The notes below the pieces were generated by a model that saw only the letters and a list, made by a program, of their open reading frames with translations, was not told where the DNA came from and did not search any database. 45,258 bases of DNA from Candidatus Bathyarchaeota archaeon (lineage in GTDB: Archaea > Thermoproteota > Bathyarchaeia > Bathyarchaeales > UBA233): positions 1 to 45,258 of the forward strand of contig SOJA01000038.1 of NCBI GenBank assembly GCA_004376975.1. The letters are read 5' to 3'. Shown in pieces: positions 23,874 through 31,887 of the stretch (positions within the stretch are counted from its first letter, which is position 1; every line of letters starts with the position of its first letter). A program made the position numbers and the translations under genes.

Positions 23874-24494
23874 ATGGAAAGGCAAGGGCAACAGTCTCGG
23901 TATCTCTGGGTTCCAGGTGCAACAACTATTGGCGTCGTATGCACGGATGGTGTTATTTTAGCTTCTGAAAAACGTGTTTCATATGGTTACCTTATCGTTA
24001 GCAAGGGCGGCAAGAAAGTTTTCAAAATTACTGATCATATAAGTGCGGCGTGCGCCGGGCTTGTTTCAGATATGCAAATTCTCGTTAGAGAGGTGAAGGC
24101 ATACGTAAACCTATACAGTTTAGACGTGGGCAGACCAGTCTCTGTAAGGTCAACAGCCAAACTCATGTCAAATCTGCTCTTCAGCCGCAGACTTGCACCA
24201 TTGATTACACAAACGATTGTTGGTGGAATAGACGAAGAGGGGCCGTCACTTTACATACTGGATGTTTTGGGTTCGTTAATACCTGACAAGTATGCAGCTG
24301 TAGGCTCTGGAACAGAAATTGCTATAGGATTACTCGAAGAAGGATACAAAGAAAGCTTGACCGTAGAAGAAGCAAAAGACCTAGTTACTAGGGCAATAAA
24401 ATCGGCTATAAGCAGAGACACCATGAGCGGAGACGGAATAGACTTCGTAATAATAACCAAGGATGGAACACGTGAAGAGTCAATAAAATTCTGA
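23874..24494 (+). CDS. psmB: Proteasome beta subunit with Ala at the Thr1 position
   Basis: The protein has the full beta-subunit fold of the 20S proteasome. From the ATG at 23874 (GGTG six bases upstream; the earlier TTG at 23838 has no such signal) it is 206 residues. In active subunits a G-TTT-V-G motif is cleaved so that Thr1 becomes the nucleophile. Here the motif reads VPGATTIGVV, and alignment by the following GVILASEKR and KGGKK segments puts Ala16 at Thr1, Glu32 at position 17 and Lys48 at Lys33. The Ser of VGSG and the Asp/Ser of RDTMSGDG are kept. The subunit should therefore be unable to self-process or cleave peptides, and presumably pairs with an active beta subunit encoded elsewhere, as archaea with two beta genes allow. 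Confidence 0.9.
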   Translation: MERQGQQSRYLWVPGATTIGVVCTDGVILASEKRVSYGYLIVSKGGKKVFKITDHISAACAGLVSDMQILVREVKAYVNLYSLDVGRPVSVRSTAKLMSNLLFSRRLAPLITQTIVGGIDEEGPSLYILDVLGSLIPDKYAAVGSGTEIAIGLLEEGYKESLTVEEAKDLVTRAIKSAISRDTMSGDGIDFVIITKDGTREESIKF

Positions 24495-24582
24495 ACCTGA
24501 GACTTTTCAAAGCTTGAACAATGCGAAGCTCAGCCGTTGCTGAAGTATCAATCATTGGCTGCTAAGTCGGTGAGAAAGCAGG

Positions 24583-25209
24583 TTGTCGTTCCAATTAGAT
24601 CTGAAAGAAGGAAAATTCCTCGTCAAACTAGCACGTAAAGCGGTAGAAGAACACCTAAAAACTGGAAAGCAGATCAGATTTTTGGAAAGCACTCCTCAAA
24701 AGCTCTTGCAGCCTTGTGGAGTGTTCGTTACCATAAACAGCGTAAAACACGGGAAGAAAAGGTTGAGAGGATGTATTGGCTATCCATATCCTGCTTCACC
24801 ACTGACCCAAGCAGTTCTTGAATCCGCCATAAACTCAGCAACCCGAGACATTCGCTTCCCTCCAATTTCGTTGAGCGAACTTGACAACGTAGTTTTTGAA
24901 GTAAGCGTACTTACCCCACCTCAAATAATTGAAGTAGAAAAACCAAGTGAATATCTTTCTAAAATCAAGGTTGGACAAGATGGATTAATCGTTGAAAAGG
25001 GCATGTTTAAGGGATTACTTCTTCCTCAAGTGCCTGTTGAATGGAAATGGAATGAAGAAGAATTTCTATGTCAATGCTGCATTAAGGCTGGTCTACCACC
25101 AGACTGCTGGCTGCTCGAAGGCACCAAAATCCTCAAGTTCCACGCCATAATTTTTGAGGAAGAAAAACCCAAAGGAGAAGTGAAACGTAAACCCCTCGGC
25201 GGGACATAG
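24583..25209 (+). CDS. AMMECR1-domain protein
   Basis: The 208 residues match the AMMECR1 family, conserved from archaea to man. The diagnostic segment is RLRGCIGYPYPASPL (LRGCIG motif) near 65-80, preceded by LARKAVEEHLKTG and GVFVTI and followed by SAINSATRDIRFPPIS and VEVSVLTPP-like FEVSVLTPPQIIE. The molecular function is not firmly known; radical-SAM partners are found in some bacteria. The TTG start has GGTGAG (24569-24574) eight bases upstream. The glycosyltransferase gene begins four bases after its stop, suggesting one operon. CQCCIKAGLPPDCWL near the end is Cys-rich and is conserved in archaeal members. Confidence 0.9.
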   Translation: MSFQLDLKEGKFLVKLARKAVEEHLKTGKQIRFLESTPQKLLQPCGVFVTINSVKHGKKRLRGCIGYPYPASPLTQAVLESAINSATRDIRFPPISLSELDNVVFEVSVLTPPQIIEVEKPSEYLSKIKVGQDGLIVEKGMFKGLLLPQVPVEWKWNEEEFLCQCCIKAGLPPDCWLLEGTKILKFHAIIFEEEKPKGEVKRKPLGGT

Positions 25210-25213
25210 ATCC

Positions 25214-26395
25214 ATGCGAGTTTATTTTTCTCCATGCGGCATAGGCCTCGGACATGTTGGACGATGCATTCCAATCGCCAGAAGCCTCAGAGAGAAAAAC
25301 ATTGAAGTGATGTTCTCCACCTATCAAGAAGGAATACACTACGTTGAACGTGAGAAGTTCCCCCTAGTGAAAGCTCCCGCAATCGGTTTTCAAGTTAAAC
25401 CAGACGGAACAATAGACTTTAGACAAACAGCCGCTAACCCAGGCCCATTTCGCGCATCCTTCACTCTTATGAAACAGGTCAACGCTGAAATAGAAGCCAT
25501 CGAAAGCTTCAAGCCGGATATGGTTGTTTCAGACTCCCGTGCTTCACCTTTGTTGGCATCAAAAATCTTGGGAATACCTAGAATCTGCATCCTAAATCAG
25601 TTTCAGGTGATAATTCCACGAAAAAAACATTTTTTGCGTTTAGCAAGATTCGCAGATTTCATAACCCTTACGATCATCGGAAAGGTCTGGACAAGCGGAG
25701 ATGAGGTGTTAATACCCGATTTCCCTCAGCCCTACACGATATGCGCTGGCAACCTGAACATTCCAAAATCGTACAGAGAAAAAGTCAAGTTGATAGGGCC
25801 AATTCTATCAACATATCCAAGTGAACTCCCTACTGAAAAAGAATTACGTAAAAAACTGAAGTTGCGCATGGACAAATCAGTTATATTTGTGCCTATAAGT
25901 GGTCCCATTAGAGAGAGGGCTTTCTTGATAGGAATTCTAAGGAAAATCTTGTTGAATTTTCCAGAAGAAATTGAGGTTGTTTTATCTCTCGGTTACCCAA
26001 ATGCTGATGCAGAACCAATACGTCACGGTAACTTGAAAATCTACAAATGGATCCCAAATCGCTTTGAATACATGAAAGCTTGTGATCTGATTATAAGCCG
26101 TGCTGGACATGGAACCATAACACAGTGCATGTGTTATGGTAAACCCATGATTCTAGTGCCAACACCTGCACACACAGAACAGCTCAACAATGCAAAACAA
26201 GCTGAAAAAATAGGTGTTGCAAAGGTGGTTAAACAGGAAGAATTAAACAAAGAAAAACTCCTGCAAAATGTCCATCAAATCCTAGAGAGTGAAAGCCCCG
26301 AAAGACTCGAGCGAATTCAAAGAGAAGCTTTGGATTACAACGGTTTAGACAACGCGGTTAAGACAATAATTGATAGGGCAGAAAACGGATGCTGA
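25214..26395 (+). CDS. MurG/UGT-like glycosyltransferase
   Basis: The 393-residue protein has the two-domain GT-B layout. The N-terminal domain begins MRVYFSPCGIGLGHVGRC, with the Gly-rich GxGxGH acceptor-side loop. The C-terminal donor domain includes VPISGPIRERA, YKWIPNRFEYMKACDLIISRAGHGTITQ and GKPMILVPTPAHTEQLNNA, the nucleotide-sugar-binding pattern of GT28/GT1-type enzymes. The substrate is unknown; archaeal relatives act on lipid or polyprenyl acceptors. No signal peptide is evident, as usual for cytosolic membrane-associated transferases. It follows AMMECR1 within four bases, and nadC begins 64 bases later with its own promoter. Confidence 0.85.
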   Translation: MRVYFSPCGIGLGHVGRCIPIARSLREKNIEVMFSTYQEGIHYVEREKFPLVKAPAIGFQVKPDGTIDFRQTAANPGPFRASFTLMKQVNAEIEAIESFKPDMVVSDSRASPLLASKILGIPRICILNQFQVIIPRKKHFLRLARFADFITLTIIGKVWTSGDEVLIPDFPQPYTICAGNLNIPKSYREKVKLIGPILSTYPSELPTEKELRKKLKLRMDKSVIFVPISGPIRERAFLIGILRKILLNFPEEIEVVLSLGYPNADAEPIRHGNLKIYKWIPNRFEYMKACDLIISRAGHGTITQCMCYGKPMILVPTPAHTEQLNNAKQAEKIGVAKVVKQEELNKEKLLQNVHQILESESPERLERIQREALDYNGLDNAVKTIIDRAENGC

Positions 26396-26425
26396 CAAGT
26401 CTTCAAAGATTGAGATACAAACAAG

Positions 26426-26435
26426 TATTTTTAAG
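26426..26435 (+). promoter_or_regulatory. Promoter of nadC
   Basis: TATTTTTAAG at 26426-26435 lies about 26-29 bases before the ATG at 26460, predicting a leaderless or nearly leaderless transcript. This supports the 26460 start over the longer frame that begins inside the glycosyltransferase gene. Confidence 0.4.
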
Positions 26436-26459
26436 CCGGACAACTGTAAGGTAAAAAGC

Positions 26460-27320
26460 ATGTTCCTGCCACGGAAAAATCTTGAAGAAAAACTTCAAAC
26501 CATGTTAGCTGAAGATATTGGACAAAGCGACATAACTACAGCATTAATTGTCCCCTCAGACAGCACCGCAGAAGCAGAAGTGATAGCAAAGGAAACTGGA
26601 ATCATAGCTGGAATTGAAGAAGCGAAAATACTGGTGGAAAGCTTAGGACTCGAAGCCACAGTTTTGGTTTCAGATGGACAAAAACTAAAGGCGAAAAGCA
26701 TTTTGATGGAAATCTCCGGAGACACACGAACAATACTTTCAGTTGAACGCACCCTTCTAAACATCATTTCACACATGAGTGGCATAGCGACAACCACAAG
26801 AAAGCTAAGAGAGAAAATCCGCAAAGCTAAACTCAAAACGAGGATTGCATGCACAAGGAAGGTTGCGCCAGGTCTCCTGTATTTTGATAAGAAAGCGGTT
26901 CTGATAGGCGGAGGCGATACTCATAGGCTTCATTTAGACGACATGGTTTTGATAAAGGACAATCACATTGTAGTTGCAGGTAGCTTGAAAAAAGCAATAG
27001 AAAAAGCTAGAAAAGAAGCTTCATTCAGCAAGAAACTTGAGGTTGAAGTGACAAAAACTAAAGACGCTTTAGTTGCAGCAAAAGCTGGAGCAGACATCAT
27101 TATGTTAGATAATTTTTCTCCAAGACAAATAGAAAAGGCAATCAAAATGCTTAGAAGAGAACACCTGTATGGAAAGGCCATGCTTGAAGCCAGTGGAAGA
27201 ATTACTGCGGAAAACATTCTTGCATACGCGGAAACGGGAGTTGATATAGTAAGCTTGGGTGAAATAACATCCAGCACAAAGACATTAGATGTAAGCCTTG
27301 AAATCAAAAAAACAACATAA
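26460..27320 (+). CDS. nadC: Nicotinate-nucleotide pyrophosphorylase (quinolinate phosphoribosyltransferase)
   Basis: It makes nicotinate mononucleotide from quinolinate and PRPP in de novo NAD synthesis. From the ATG at 26460 it has 286 residues, the usual size. Motifs are EDIGQSDITTALI near the start, ERTLLNIISHMSGIAT near 100, the substrate-binding ACTRKVAPGL and the GGGDTHRLHLDDMVLIKDNH stretch, VEVTKTKDA, IMLDNF, and C-terminal EASGRI with GVDIVSLGEIT. All are NadC signatures. A longer frame from 26370 would add 30 residues unlike the family and would overlap the glycosyltransferase; the promoter position also argues against it. Confidence 0.93.
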   Translation: MFLPRKNLEEKLQTMLAEDIGQSDITTALIVPSDSTAEAEVIAKETGIIAGIEEAKILVESLGLEATVLVSDGQKLKAKSILMEISGDTRTILSVERTLLNIISHMSGIATTTRKLREKIRKAKLKTRIACTRKVAPGLLYFDKKAVLIGGGDTHRLHLDDMVLIKDNHIVVAGSLKKAIEKARKEASFSKKLEVEVTKTKDALVAAKAGADIIMLDNFSPRQIEKAIKMLRREHLYGKAMLEASGRITAENILAYAETGVDIVSLGEITSSTKTLDVSLEIKKTT

Positions 27321-27412
27321 GCTTATATCAATTGACTATTAGAAATTTTGGAAATCCCTGCTAACATCCTAATCAAGGAAAGCTCCTAGCTTCTTTGAGA
27401 ATTCCTGAACCA

Positions 27413-27961
27413 CTAGATTAAGGCAGCTTCTATGATTGCACCCGTAAGCAGCATTATAGCGCAAATGGATATCAATATACACGCATTTTTTATTTCATTT
27501 TTTCCTTTACGCTGTACCATTCGCCACATCAACCAAAAACTTTCAGCCATGGCTGTCGAGTAAGCTAGGAACTCCAACCATACAAACGGGAAAAGGAACA
27601 ACGAGAAGAATAGCAGCAGAGGATCTACTTGAAAGCCCTTGTATGCAGTATAAGCTGATATCACAACACCTGTGCTGTAAAGCACATAACATTCAAAGAC
27701 AGCGCCAATTACCGGTACAAAACCCACTAAACATATCACAAAATTGTTTCCGAAAATCAAGGATACCTGCTGCATCTCTGGCAGACCATCTATAGTTTGC
27801 TGAGTGGCATCAAGTCCCTCGCCTGAAATATTTATCTCTTCATCAGTAAGAGGGGTTAATATCCCTGCAACCGTTATGATTATGGATAGAAAGACAAATG
27901 ATAATATTGTTAGCATCCTCTTGATTTTTGTTGGAGCACTTCTCCAAAAGTCAAATGTCAA
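27413..27961 (-). CDS. SpoIIM/DUF95-like membrane protein
   Basis: The 182-residue integral membrane protein has hydrophobic segments at about 17-36, 67-90, 110-128 and 160-180. Its pattern of FGNNFVICLVGFVPVIGAVFECYVLYSTG agrees with the SpoIIM family (FxxN, then a Gly-rich helix). The later FPFVWLEFLAYSTAMAESF segment takes the place of the PHGxxEL motif, with Glu retained. The function in archaea is unknown. It is the last gene of a minus-strand run with DUF4152, FtsJ and the RPC34-like gene, 20 bases behind DUF4152. A weak hairpin with an AGCT stem lies in the gap to nadC (27321-27412). Confidence 0.65.
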   Translation of the reverse strand: MTFDFWRSAPTKIKRMLTILSFVFLSIIITVAGILTPLTDEEINISGEGLDATQQTIDGLPEMQQVSLIFGNNFVICLVGFVPVIGAVFECYVLYSTGVVISAYTAYKGFQVDPLLLFFSLFLFPFVWLEFLAYSTAMAESFWLMWRMVQRKGKNEIKNACILISICAIMLLTGAIIEAALI

Positions 27962-27981
27962 TCATATGACCTCTTTTAGTT

Positions 27982-28674
27982 TTACTCGTTTGGAGTTATA
28001 TTTAAGGCTCTGAAACCCCTGACAACCGGATTCAACATCTCCGTGACATTTATTCTTTTCAAGACTGCCTTTGTGTCTTCTGCAAAACCCCTCACATCAT
28101 GTTCTGCTGCTATAAGCGAGTAAAGATACAACCTTTTTCCAGATGACCTAGGCTGGCATCTTAAAGGCAAACCAAGCAGAACCGTTTGGTTCTCCTTAAG
28201 GGCTTTATCACAAGCATATAATATCGCGTGGGCTCCAGCAGTCAACTCTGCAATTCTCACCGGAATGCTTTCTTTGCCTATAGCTAAAACTTCAACTCCA
28301 TATCTTTGTCTAGCTTCACCAGCAATCTTCCTAAGCCTAGGCAAAATTGTTAGTAGGTGACGTTTCGCCTTGCTTGAAACCCTTAGGTTAGAGAATTGAA
28401 TGGCAGATAACTGCTCAACCGGCACAGCACCCAAAGACATGTCAAGATGAACAACATCCGCCTTAACCTTTCCAAGCAGTTCCGTGCAAAGCTCCGCCTC
28501 ATGCACTATAATTTCATGCCCTTTTCTCGCATCTGCAAAAATGGGCTCAGCTAAACATATGCTCGACTCTCTATAAGGTGAGCTAACCAGTACCGCTGCA
28601 GCTGCAACGATTGACTGGGGCTCAAACTTTTGGTTCAGTACGGCAGCGGATGAATCCGCCGCGATGATTTTCAA
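27982..28674 (-). CDS. DUF4152 archaeal protein
   Basis: The 230-residue protein fits the archaeal DUF4152 family: KIIAADSSAAVL at the start, AVLVSSPYRESS, VKADVVHLDMSLGAV near 70-84, GVEVLAIGKESIPVRIAEL near 145-163, and NPVVRGFRALNIT at the end. Conserved acidic residues at the first and third strands recall an RNase H-like arrangement, but no activity is claimed. The start is a TTG with GGTGAG (28680-28685) five bases upstream and a TATA-like box at 28691-28700. It lies between FtsJ and a membrane protein on the same strand. The family assignment is from memory of its pattern. Confidence 0.7.
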   Translation of the reverse strand: MKIIAADSSAAVLNQKFEPQSIVAAAAVLVSSPYRESSICLAEPIFADARKGHEIIVHEAELCTELLGKVKADVVHLDMSLGAVPVEQLSAIQFSNLRVSSKAKRHLLTILPRLRKIAGEARQRYGVEVLAIGKESIPVRIAELTAGAHAILYACDKALKENQTVLLGLPLRCQPRSSGKRLYLYSLIAAEHDVRGFAEDTKAVLKRINVTEMLNPVVRGFRALNITPNE

Positions 28675-28724
28675 GCAGCCTCACCGGAGCTATTTAAGCA
28701 GTCACAGAATTTATCTTTGCTGCT

Positions 28725-29342
28725 TCAGCAAACTGTTTGTGCTATGTGCATCCCTAAAATGAATATTTCTGAGCTTCTAGCTCGGCTTGCTTTCGGTTTC
28801 ACTATTTTCACAATCTCAAAATGTTGCTTCAACGTTTCGATGAAGCCGTTAAGCATGTCTCCTTGAAAAAGTTTTACGAAAAAGTTTCCCGAAGGCTTCA
28901 GCGTTTTCAATGCTATTCTTAATGCCTGCTGTGCTAGGTCTATTTGGCGTGCATGGTCAACTTCCCATATCCCAGATATGTTTGGCGCGGCATCCGAAAT
29001 CACAGCATCAGCTTTTCTCGGAAGGAGATCCAATATTTGCTGCGGCATCTCTTCTTCTGTTACATCGCCTATTATTGTTTGAACATTACGCTGTGAAAAA
29101 AATTCAATAGGTCTTAGATCAACACCCAAAACGAAACCTTCGTTTCCAACGATTTTTCTTATGACCTGAATCCAGCTCCCCGGTGCCGCACCTAGATCAA
29201 CAACAACGTTACCTGTTTTTATGAAACTATATTTCTTCACCGCTTGAAGCAGTTTATAGGCTGCCCTCGATCGATATTTCTCTTCTTTCGCCTTCCTGTA
29301 ATAATAGTCTTTTTTCCGCTCTCTTATCCATGCCTTAGGCAA
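28725..29342 (-). CDS. rlmE: FtsJ/RlmE-family rRNA 2'-O-methyltransferase
   Basis: It is an SAM-dependent RNA ribose methyltransferase. The 205 residues contain RSRAAYKLLQ, with the first catalytic Lys, then the SAM-binding VVVDLGAAPGSWIQV. GVDLRPIE follows, then the catalytic Asp in AVISDAAPNISG, HARQIDLAQQALRIA, and the C-terminal catalytic Lys in FFVKLFQGD and Glu in SSEIFILG. The K-D-K-E tetrad is complete. In archaea the target is likely 23S rRNA, but a tRNA target is also known for the superfamily. The start is TTG, two bases after the stop of the RPC34-like gene, with AGGTG upstream inside that gene. Confidence 0.92.
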   Translation of the reverse strand: MPKAWIRERKKDYYYRKAKEEKYRSRAAYKLLQAVKKYSFIKTGNVVVDLGAAPGSWIQVIRKIVGNEGFVLGVDLRPIEFFSQRNVQTIIGDVTEEEMPQQILDLLPRKADAVISDAAPNISGIWEVDHARQIDLAQQALRIALKTLKPSGNFFVKLFQGDMLNGFIETLKQHFEIVKIVKPKASRARSSEIFILGMHIAQTVC

Positions 29343-29344
29343 AA

Positions 29345-29722
29345 CTAGCTGTCACCTAATTCGCTGGATGCGTTTCCAACTAGAGATAGAAGCCACTCCG
29401 TGAGTTTTTCGCAGTTTTGCGGTGAAACATTGTTTGACGAGTCGCATCTTGAGCTTTCTGGACACATTAGACATGGACAATCTGCAATAGAATCTATTGA
29501 TACTGGAAGCCTTTGTGAATAAAGCCTATATGTCCATCTTCCATTGCAAAGTTCCTTTTCTCTGCGAATTAGCCCCTTTCCCTCCAGTTTTAGAGCTATT
29601 CTAGAACCCTCTCTGCTGCTTCCTCCCAATTTTTGCCATAGCTCTGACTGAAGCACACCTTCACAACCGTTGTTTATTATGAAGTGTAAGGCTTTTTGTT
29701 CCAGATCAGTACGTTTCGGCAT
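29345..29722 (-). CDS. Winged-helix protein with Cys cluster, RPC34-like
   Basis: The 125-residue protein has an N-terminal winged helix (about 5-70: LEQKALHFIINNGCEGVLQSE, then KLGGSSREGSRIALKLEGKG). A Cys-rich segment follows, with Cys82, Cys84, Cys87, Cys93 and Cys104 (CPCLMCPESSRC then QNC). This combination matches archaeal relatives of RNA polymerase III subunit RPC34/RPC39, which carry a wing domain and an Fe-S cluster. A plain MarR-like regulator would lack the Cys motif. It is first in the minus-strand run with FtsJ. Its promoter TATA stretch near 29746-29756 predicts an almost leaderless mRNA. A role in transcription is probable but inferred. Confidence 0.65.
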   Translation of the reverse strand: MPKRTDLEQKALHFIINNGCEGVLQSELWQKLGGSSREGSRIALKLEGKGLIRREKELCNGRWTYRLYSQRLPVSIDSIADCPCLMCPESSRCDSSNNVSPQNCEKLTEWLLSLVGNASSELGDS

Positions 29723-29745
29723 TTTATCAGTCCTAGGCTTTCTAT

Positions 29746-29773
29746 GTTAATATATATGTGGTTTTAAATAAAA
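29746..29773. promoter_or_regulatory. Divergent promoter region for RPC34-like and kae1
   Basis: A TTAATATATAT stretch (from about 29746) can serve as TATA box for the minus-strand gene starting at 29722, and GTTTTAAATA (29761-29770) for kae1. GGAGG at 29785-29789 lies eight bases before the ATG at 29798, which decides the kae1 start over the ATG at 29780. Confidence 0.4.
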
Positions 29774-29797
29774 ATATGTATGCTGGAGGATCGTGAG

Positions 29798-30820
29798 ATG
29801 AAGGGGAGAAAAGCTGGCAAGTCTTACTGTTTAGGGATCGAATCAACAGCGGATGACTTCAGCGTCGGAATATCAACATTCAATGGAGAGATAACAGCAA
29901 ATGTGATTAGTGGCTATGTTCCGACGAAGGGAGGGATACATCCACGGGAGGCAGCGAGGCATCATTCAGAAGTGGCAAGCAAAATCCTAGAGAAAGCCTT
30001 CAAAAAAGCAGGGATAAAACCTAGGGATTTGTCAATCATAGTATTCTCTCAAGGTCCAGGTCTCGGTCCATGTCTCCGCACAGGCGCAACGGTGGCTAGA
30101 GCTCTGGCTTCTTATCTGGACATTCCCCTTGTGGGAGTTAATCACTGTGTTGCACACATTGAAATAGGAAAACTTAAAACAGATACTAAGGACCCGGTCA
30201 CGTTGTACGTTTCAGGTGGAAACACCATAGTCTCAGCTTTTGATTCTGGTCGTTACAGGGTTTTCGGCGAGACCTTAGACATTGCACTTGGAAACTGTTT
30301 AGATGTTTTTGCGAGAGAGGCTGGACTGCATCAAAGGGTTGGTGAGCCCTTCGGGGCTGTTGTTGAGAAAATTGCTGCAAAAGGAAAGAAGCTGATTCAT
30401 CTGCCGTACACAGTTAAGGGTATGGATATGTCCTTCAGCGGCTTATTAACCGCTGCTATTAACCTACTCAAAAGGGGAGAGTACAAGCTTGAGGATTTAT
30501 GTTACAGTCTTCAAGAAACAGTGTTCTCCATGGTTACTGAGGTTACCGAACGGGCTTTGGCACACACAGAGAAGAAGGAAGTGTTGTTGACCGGGGGGGT
30601 TGCAGCCAACAAAAGACTACAGGTGATGATAAAGGCTATAGCGAAAGAACATGATGCTAAGTTTTGTGTTATGCCAAGAGAATTCGCGGTTGATAATGGA
30701 GCGATGATTGCATGGACAGGCGTGTTAGCTTACACGCATGGCGTTGTTACGCCGATTGAGGAAAGCTTTGTAAGGTTGAGATGGCGGCTTGAAGAGGTAG
30801 AAATTCCTTGGGTGAAATGA
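29798..30820 (+). CDS. kae1: KEOPS subunit Kae1, tRNA t6A threonylcarbamoyltransferase
   Basis: Kae1 transfers the threonylcarbamoyl group to A37 of ANN-decoding tRNAs. From the ATG at 29798 it has 340 residues. Seen are CLGIESTADDFSVGI at the start, the metal-binding NHCVAHIE (His116 and His120), YVSGGNT, GETLDIALGNCLD, MDMSFSGLL, VLLTGGVAANKRL and FAVDNGAMIAWTG with the third ligand Asp. These are all ASKHA-fold KEOPS features. The stop overlaps the Bud32 ATG (ATGA), so the two KEOPS subunits are translated together, in the order that is fused in some euryarchaea. Pcc1 is encoded 3.8 kb downstream. Cgi121 was not found in the window. Confidence 0.96.
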   Translation: MKGRKAGKSYCLGIESTADDFSVGISTFNGEITANVISGYVPTKGGIHPREAARHHSEVASKILEKAFKKAGIKPRDLSIIVFSQGPGLGPCLRTGATVARALASYLDIPLVGVNHCVAHIEIGKLKTDTKDPVTLYVSGGNTIVSAFDSGRYRVFGETLDIALGNCLDVFAREAGLHQRVGEPFGAVVEKIAAKGKKLIHLPYTVKGMDMSFSGLLTAAINLLKRGEYKLEDLCYSLQETVFSMVTEVTERALAHTEKKEVLLTGGVAANKRLQVMIKAIAKEHDAKFCVMPREFAVDNGAMIAWTGVLAYTHGVVTPIEESFVRLRWRLEEVEIPWVK

Positions 30821-31470
30821 AATCGCCGCTTTTGATTAAGAAGGGGGCAGAAGCCAGTCTATATCTTGCGGATTGGCATGGCAGAAAGGTGATAATGAAA
30901 AAGCGTTTGCCAAAGAAGTATCGGGTATCAGAACTAGACGAGCAGATTAAAACCTACAGAACGATTCATGAGCCGCAATTAATTCATGAAGCAAAAAAGG
31001 CGGGAGTACCCACACCCACAATATTTTTGGTTGACGTTAAAGGTGCCACAATCGTAATGGAGTTTATAGAGGGAAAACAAGCGAAACAGTTGTTAAGTGA
31101 AGTTTCTAAAAGCGAAAGACAACGTTTATGCTTTAAAATAGGCGAATTGATAGGCAAACTTCATAAATACGGAATAATTCACGGCGATTTAACAACATCG
31201 AACATAATTCTCAATCCTGAAGGAAAAATCTTCTTTGTGGATTTTGGACTCGGTGAAAAATCAAAGGAACTTGAAGCCAGAGGAGTTGATTTACACCTTA
31301 TGAAAAGGGCTCTCCAAAGTACACATTTCAGGTTTGCAGAAGAGTATTTTAACGCTGTAATTGAAGGCTATTCCAAGGTACTAGGCTCTGAAACCGTTAA
31401 AAATGTTTTAGAGAAGATTGGAGAAATAGAGAAGAGAGGACGCTACATTGCTGAAAGAAAAAAAAGGTGA
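30817..31470 (+). CDS. bud32: KEOPS subunit Bud32, atypical kinase/ATPase
   Basis: Bud32 is the small piD261-type kinase that activates Kae1. From the ATG at 30817 it has 217 residues: KKGAEASLYLADW as the ATP loop, IMKKR with the catalytic Lys, EAKKAGVPTP, FIEGK, the catalytic loop IHGDLTTSNI at about 121-130 and VDFGLG at about 141-146. The C-terminal KKRGRYIAERKKR-like basic tail (EKRGRYIAERKKR) is diagnostic of the family. A TTG at 30808 could extend it by three residues. Its start overlaps kae1 by four bases, and the VOC gene follows directly. Confidence 0.96.
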   Translation: MKSPLLIKKGAEASLYLADWHGRKVIMKKRLPKKYRVSELDEQIKTYRTIHEPQLIHEAKKAGVPTPTIFLVDVKGATIVMEFIEGKQAKQLLSEVSKSERQRLCFKIGELIGKLHKYGIIHGDLTTSNIILNPEGKIFFVDFGLGEKSKELEARGVDLHLMKRALQSTHFRFAEEYFNAVIEGYSKVLGSETVKNVLEKIGEIEKRGRYIAERKKR

Positions 31471-31476
31471 ATGAAA

Positions 31477-31887
31477 ATGATTAAGACCGTTTGGTGCACA
31501 ACTTTTTATGTTTCAAGTCTAGAAAAAGCCGCAAAGTTCTACGAAGAAACATTAGGTTTAGAAAAGAAGTATGAATACTCCAGCTACGTTGGCTTTGAAT
31601 GTGGCGGAGTAGAACTTGAATTAATTCTAAAACTTAAAGAAGTACAAAAAATAAGTCCAGCGTCGCCTTCCGTTGAGTTTCTTGTAGATGATGTGAAAAA
31701 AGTCTGCGATGAACTGAAGAGTAAAGGAGTAAGGTTCATCAAAGAATTGCATGAGGAACCTTGGGGCGAAAAACAAGCAACCTTCACAAATCCAGATGGT
31801 AACATTCTAGAAATAACGCAGATAAACTGGGAAAAATACTTCACTGTCTCAGCTGAAGGCGTCAAAAGAAGGCGGGAAACACAATGA
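31477..31887 (+). CDS. VOC-superfamily (glyoxalase/bleomycin-resistance-like) protein
   Basis: The 136 residues form two beta-alpha-beta-beta-beta units: TFYVSSLEKAAKFYEETLGL with GFECGGVELELIL, then SVEFLVDDVKKVCDELKSKG with ATFTNPDGNILEITQ. The Glu of ILEITQ matches a metal ligand, but the His or Gln usually found on the first strand is replaced by Thr/Cys, so the metal site may be altered. The substrate is unknown. The ATG at 31477 is preferred because AGGTGA (31465-31470) is six bases before it; an ATG at 31471 would be too close. The 3' end overlaps the XTPase gene by four bases, within the Bud32 operon. Confidence 0.8.
   Translation: MIKTVWCTTFYVSSLEKAAKFYEETLGLEKKYEYSSYVGFECGGVELELILKLKEVQKISPASPSVEFLVDDVKKVCDELKSKGVRFIKELHEEPWGEKQATFTNPDGNILEITQINWEKYFTVSAEGVKRRRETQ

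Noticed and set aside
23916..23930. Next Thr after Ala16 of the proteasome subunit as alternative nucleophile
   Set aside because: Using that Thr would shift the spacing to the conserved Lys by one residue relative to active subunits, so Ala is the residue at position 1.
26370..26459. Longer nadC frame beginning inside the glycosyltransferase gene
   Set aside because: The added 30 residues do not resemble NadC, and the TATA box at 26426-26435 lies inside that extension.
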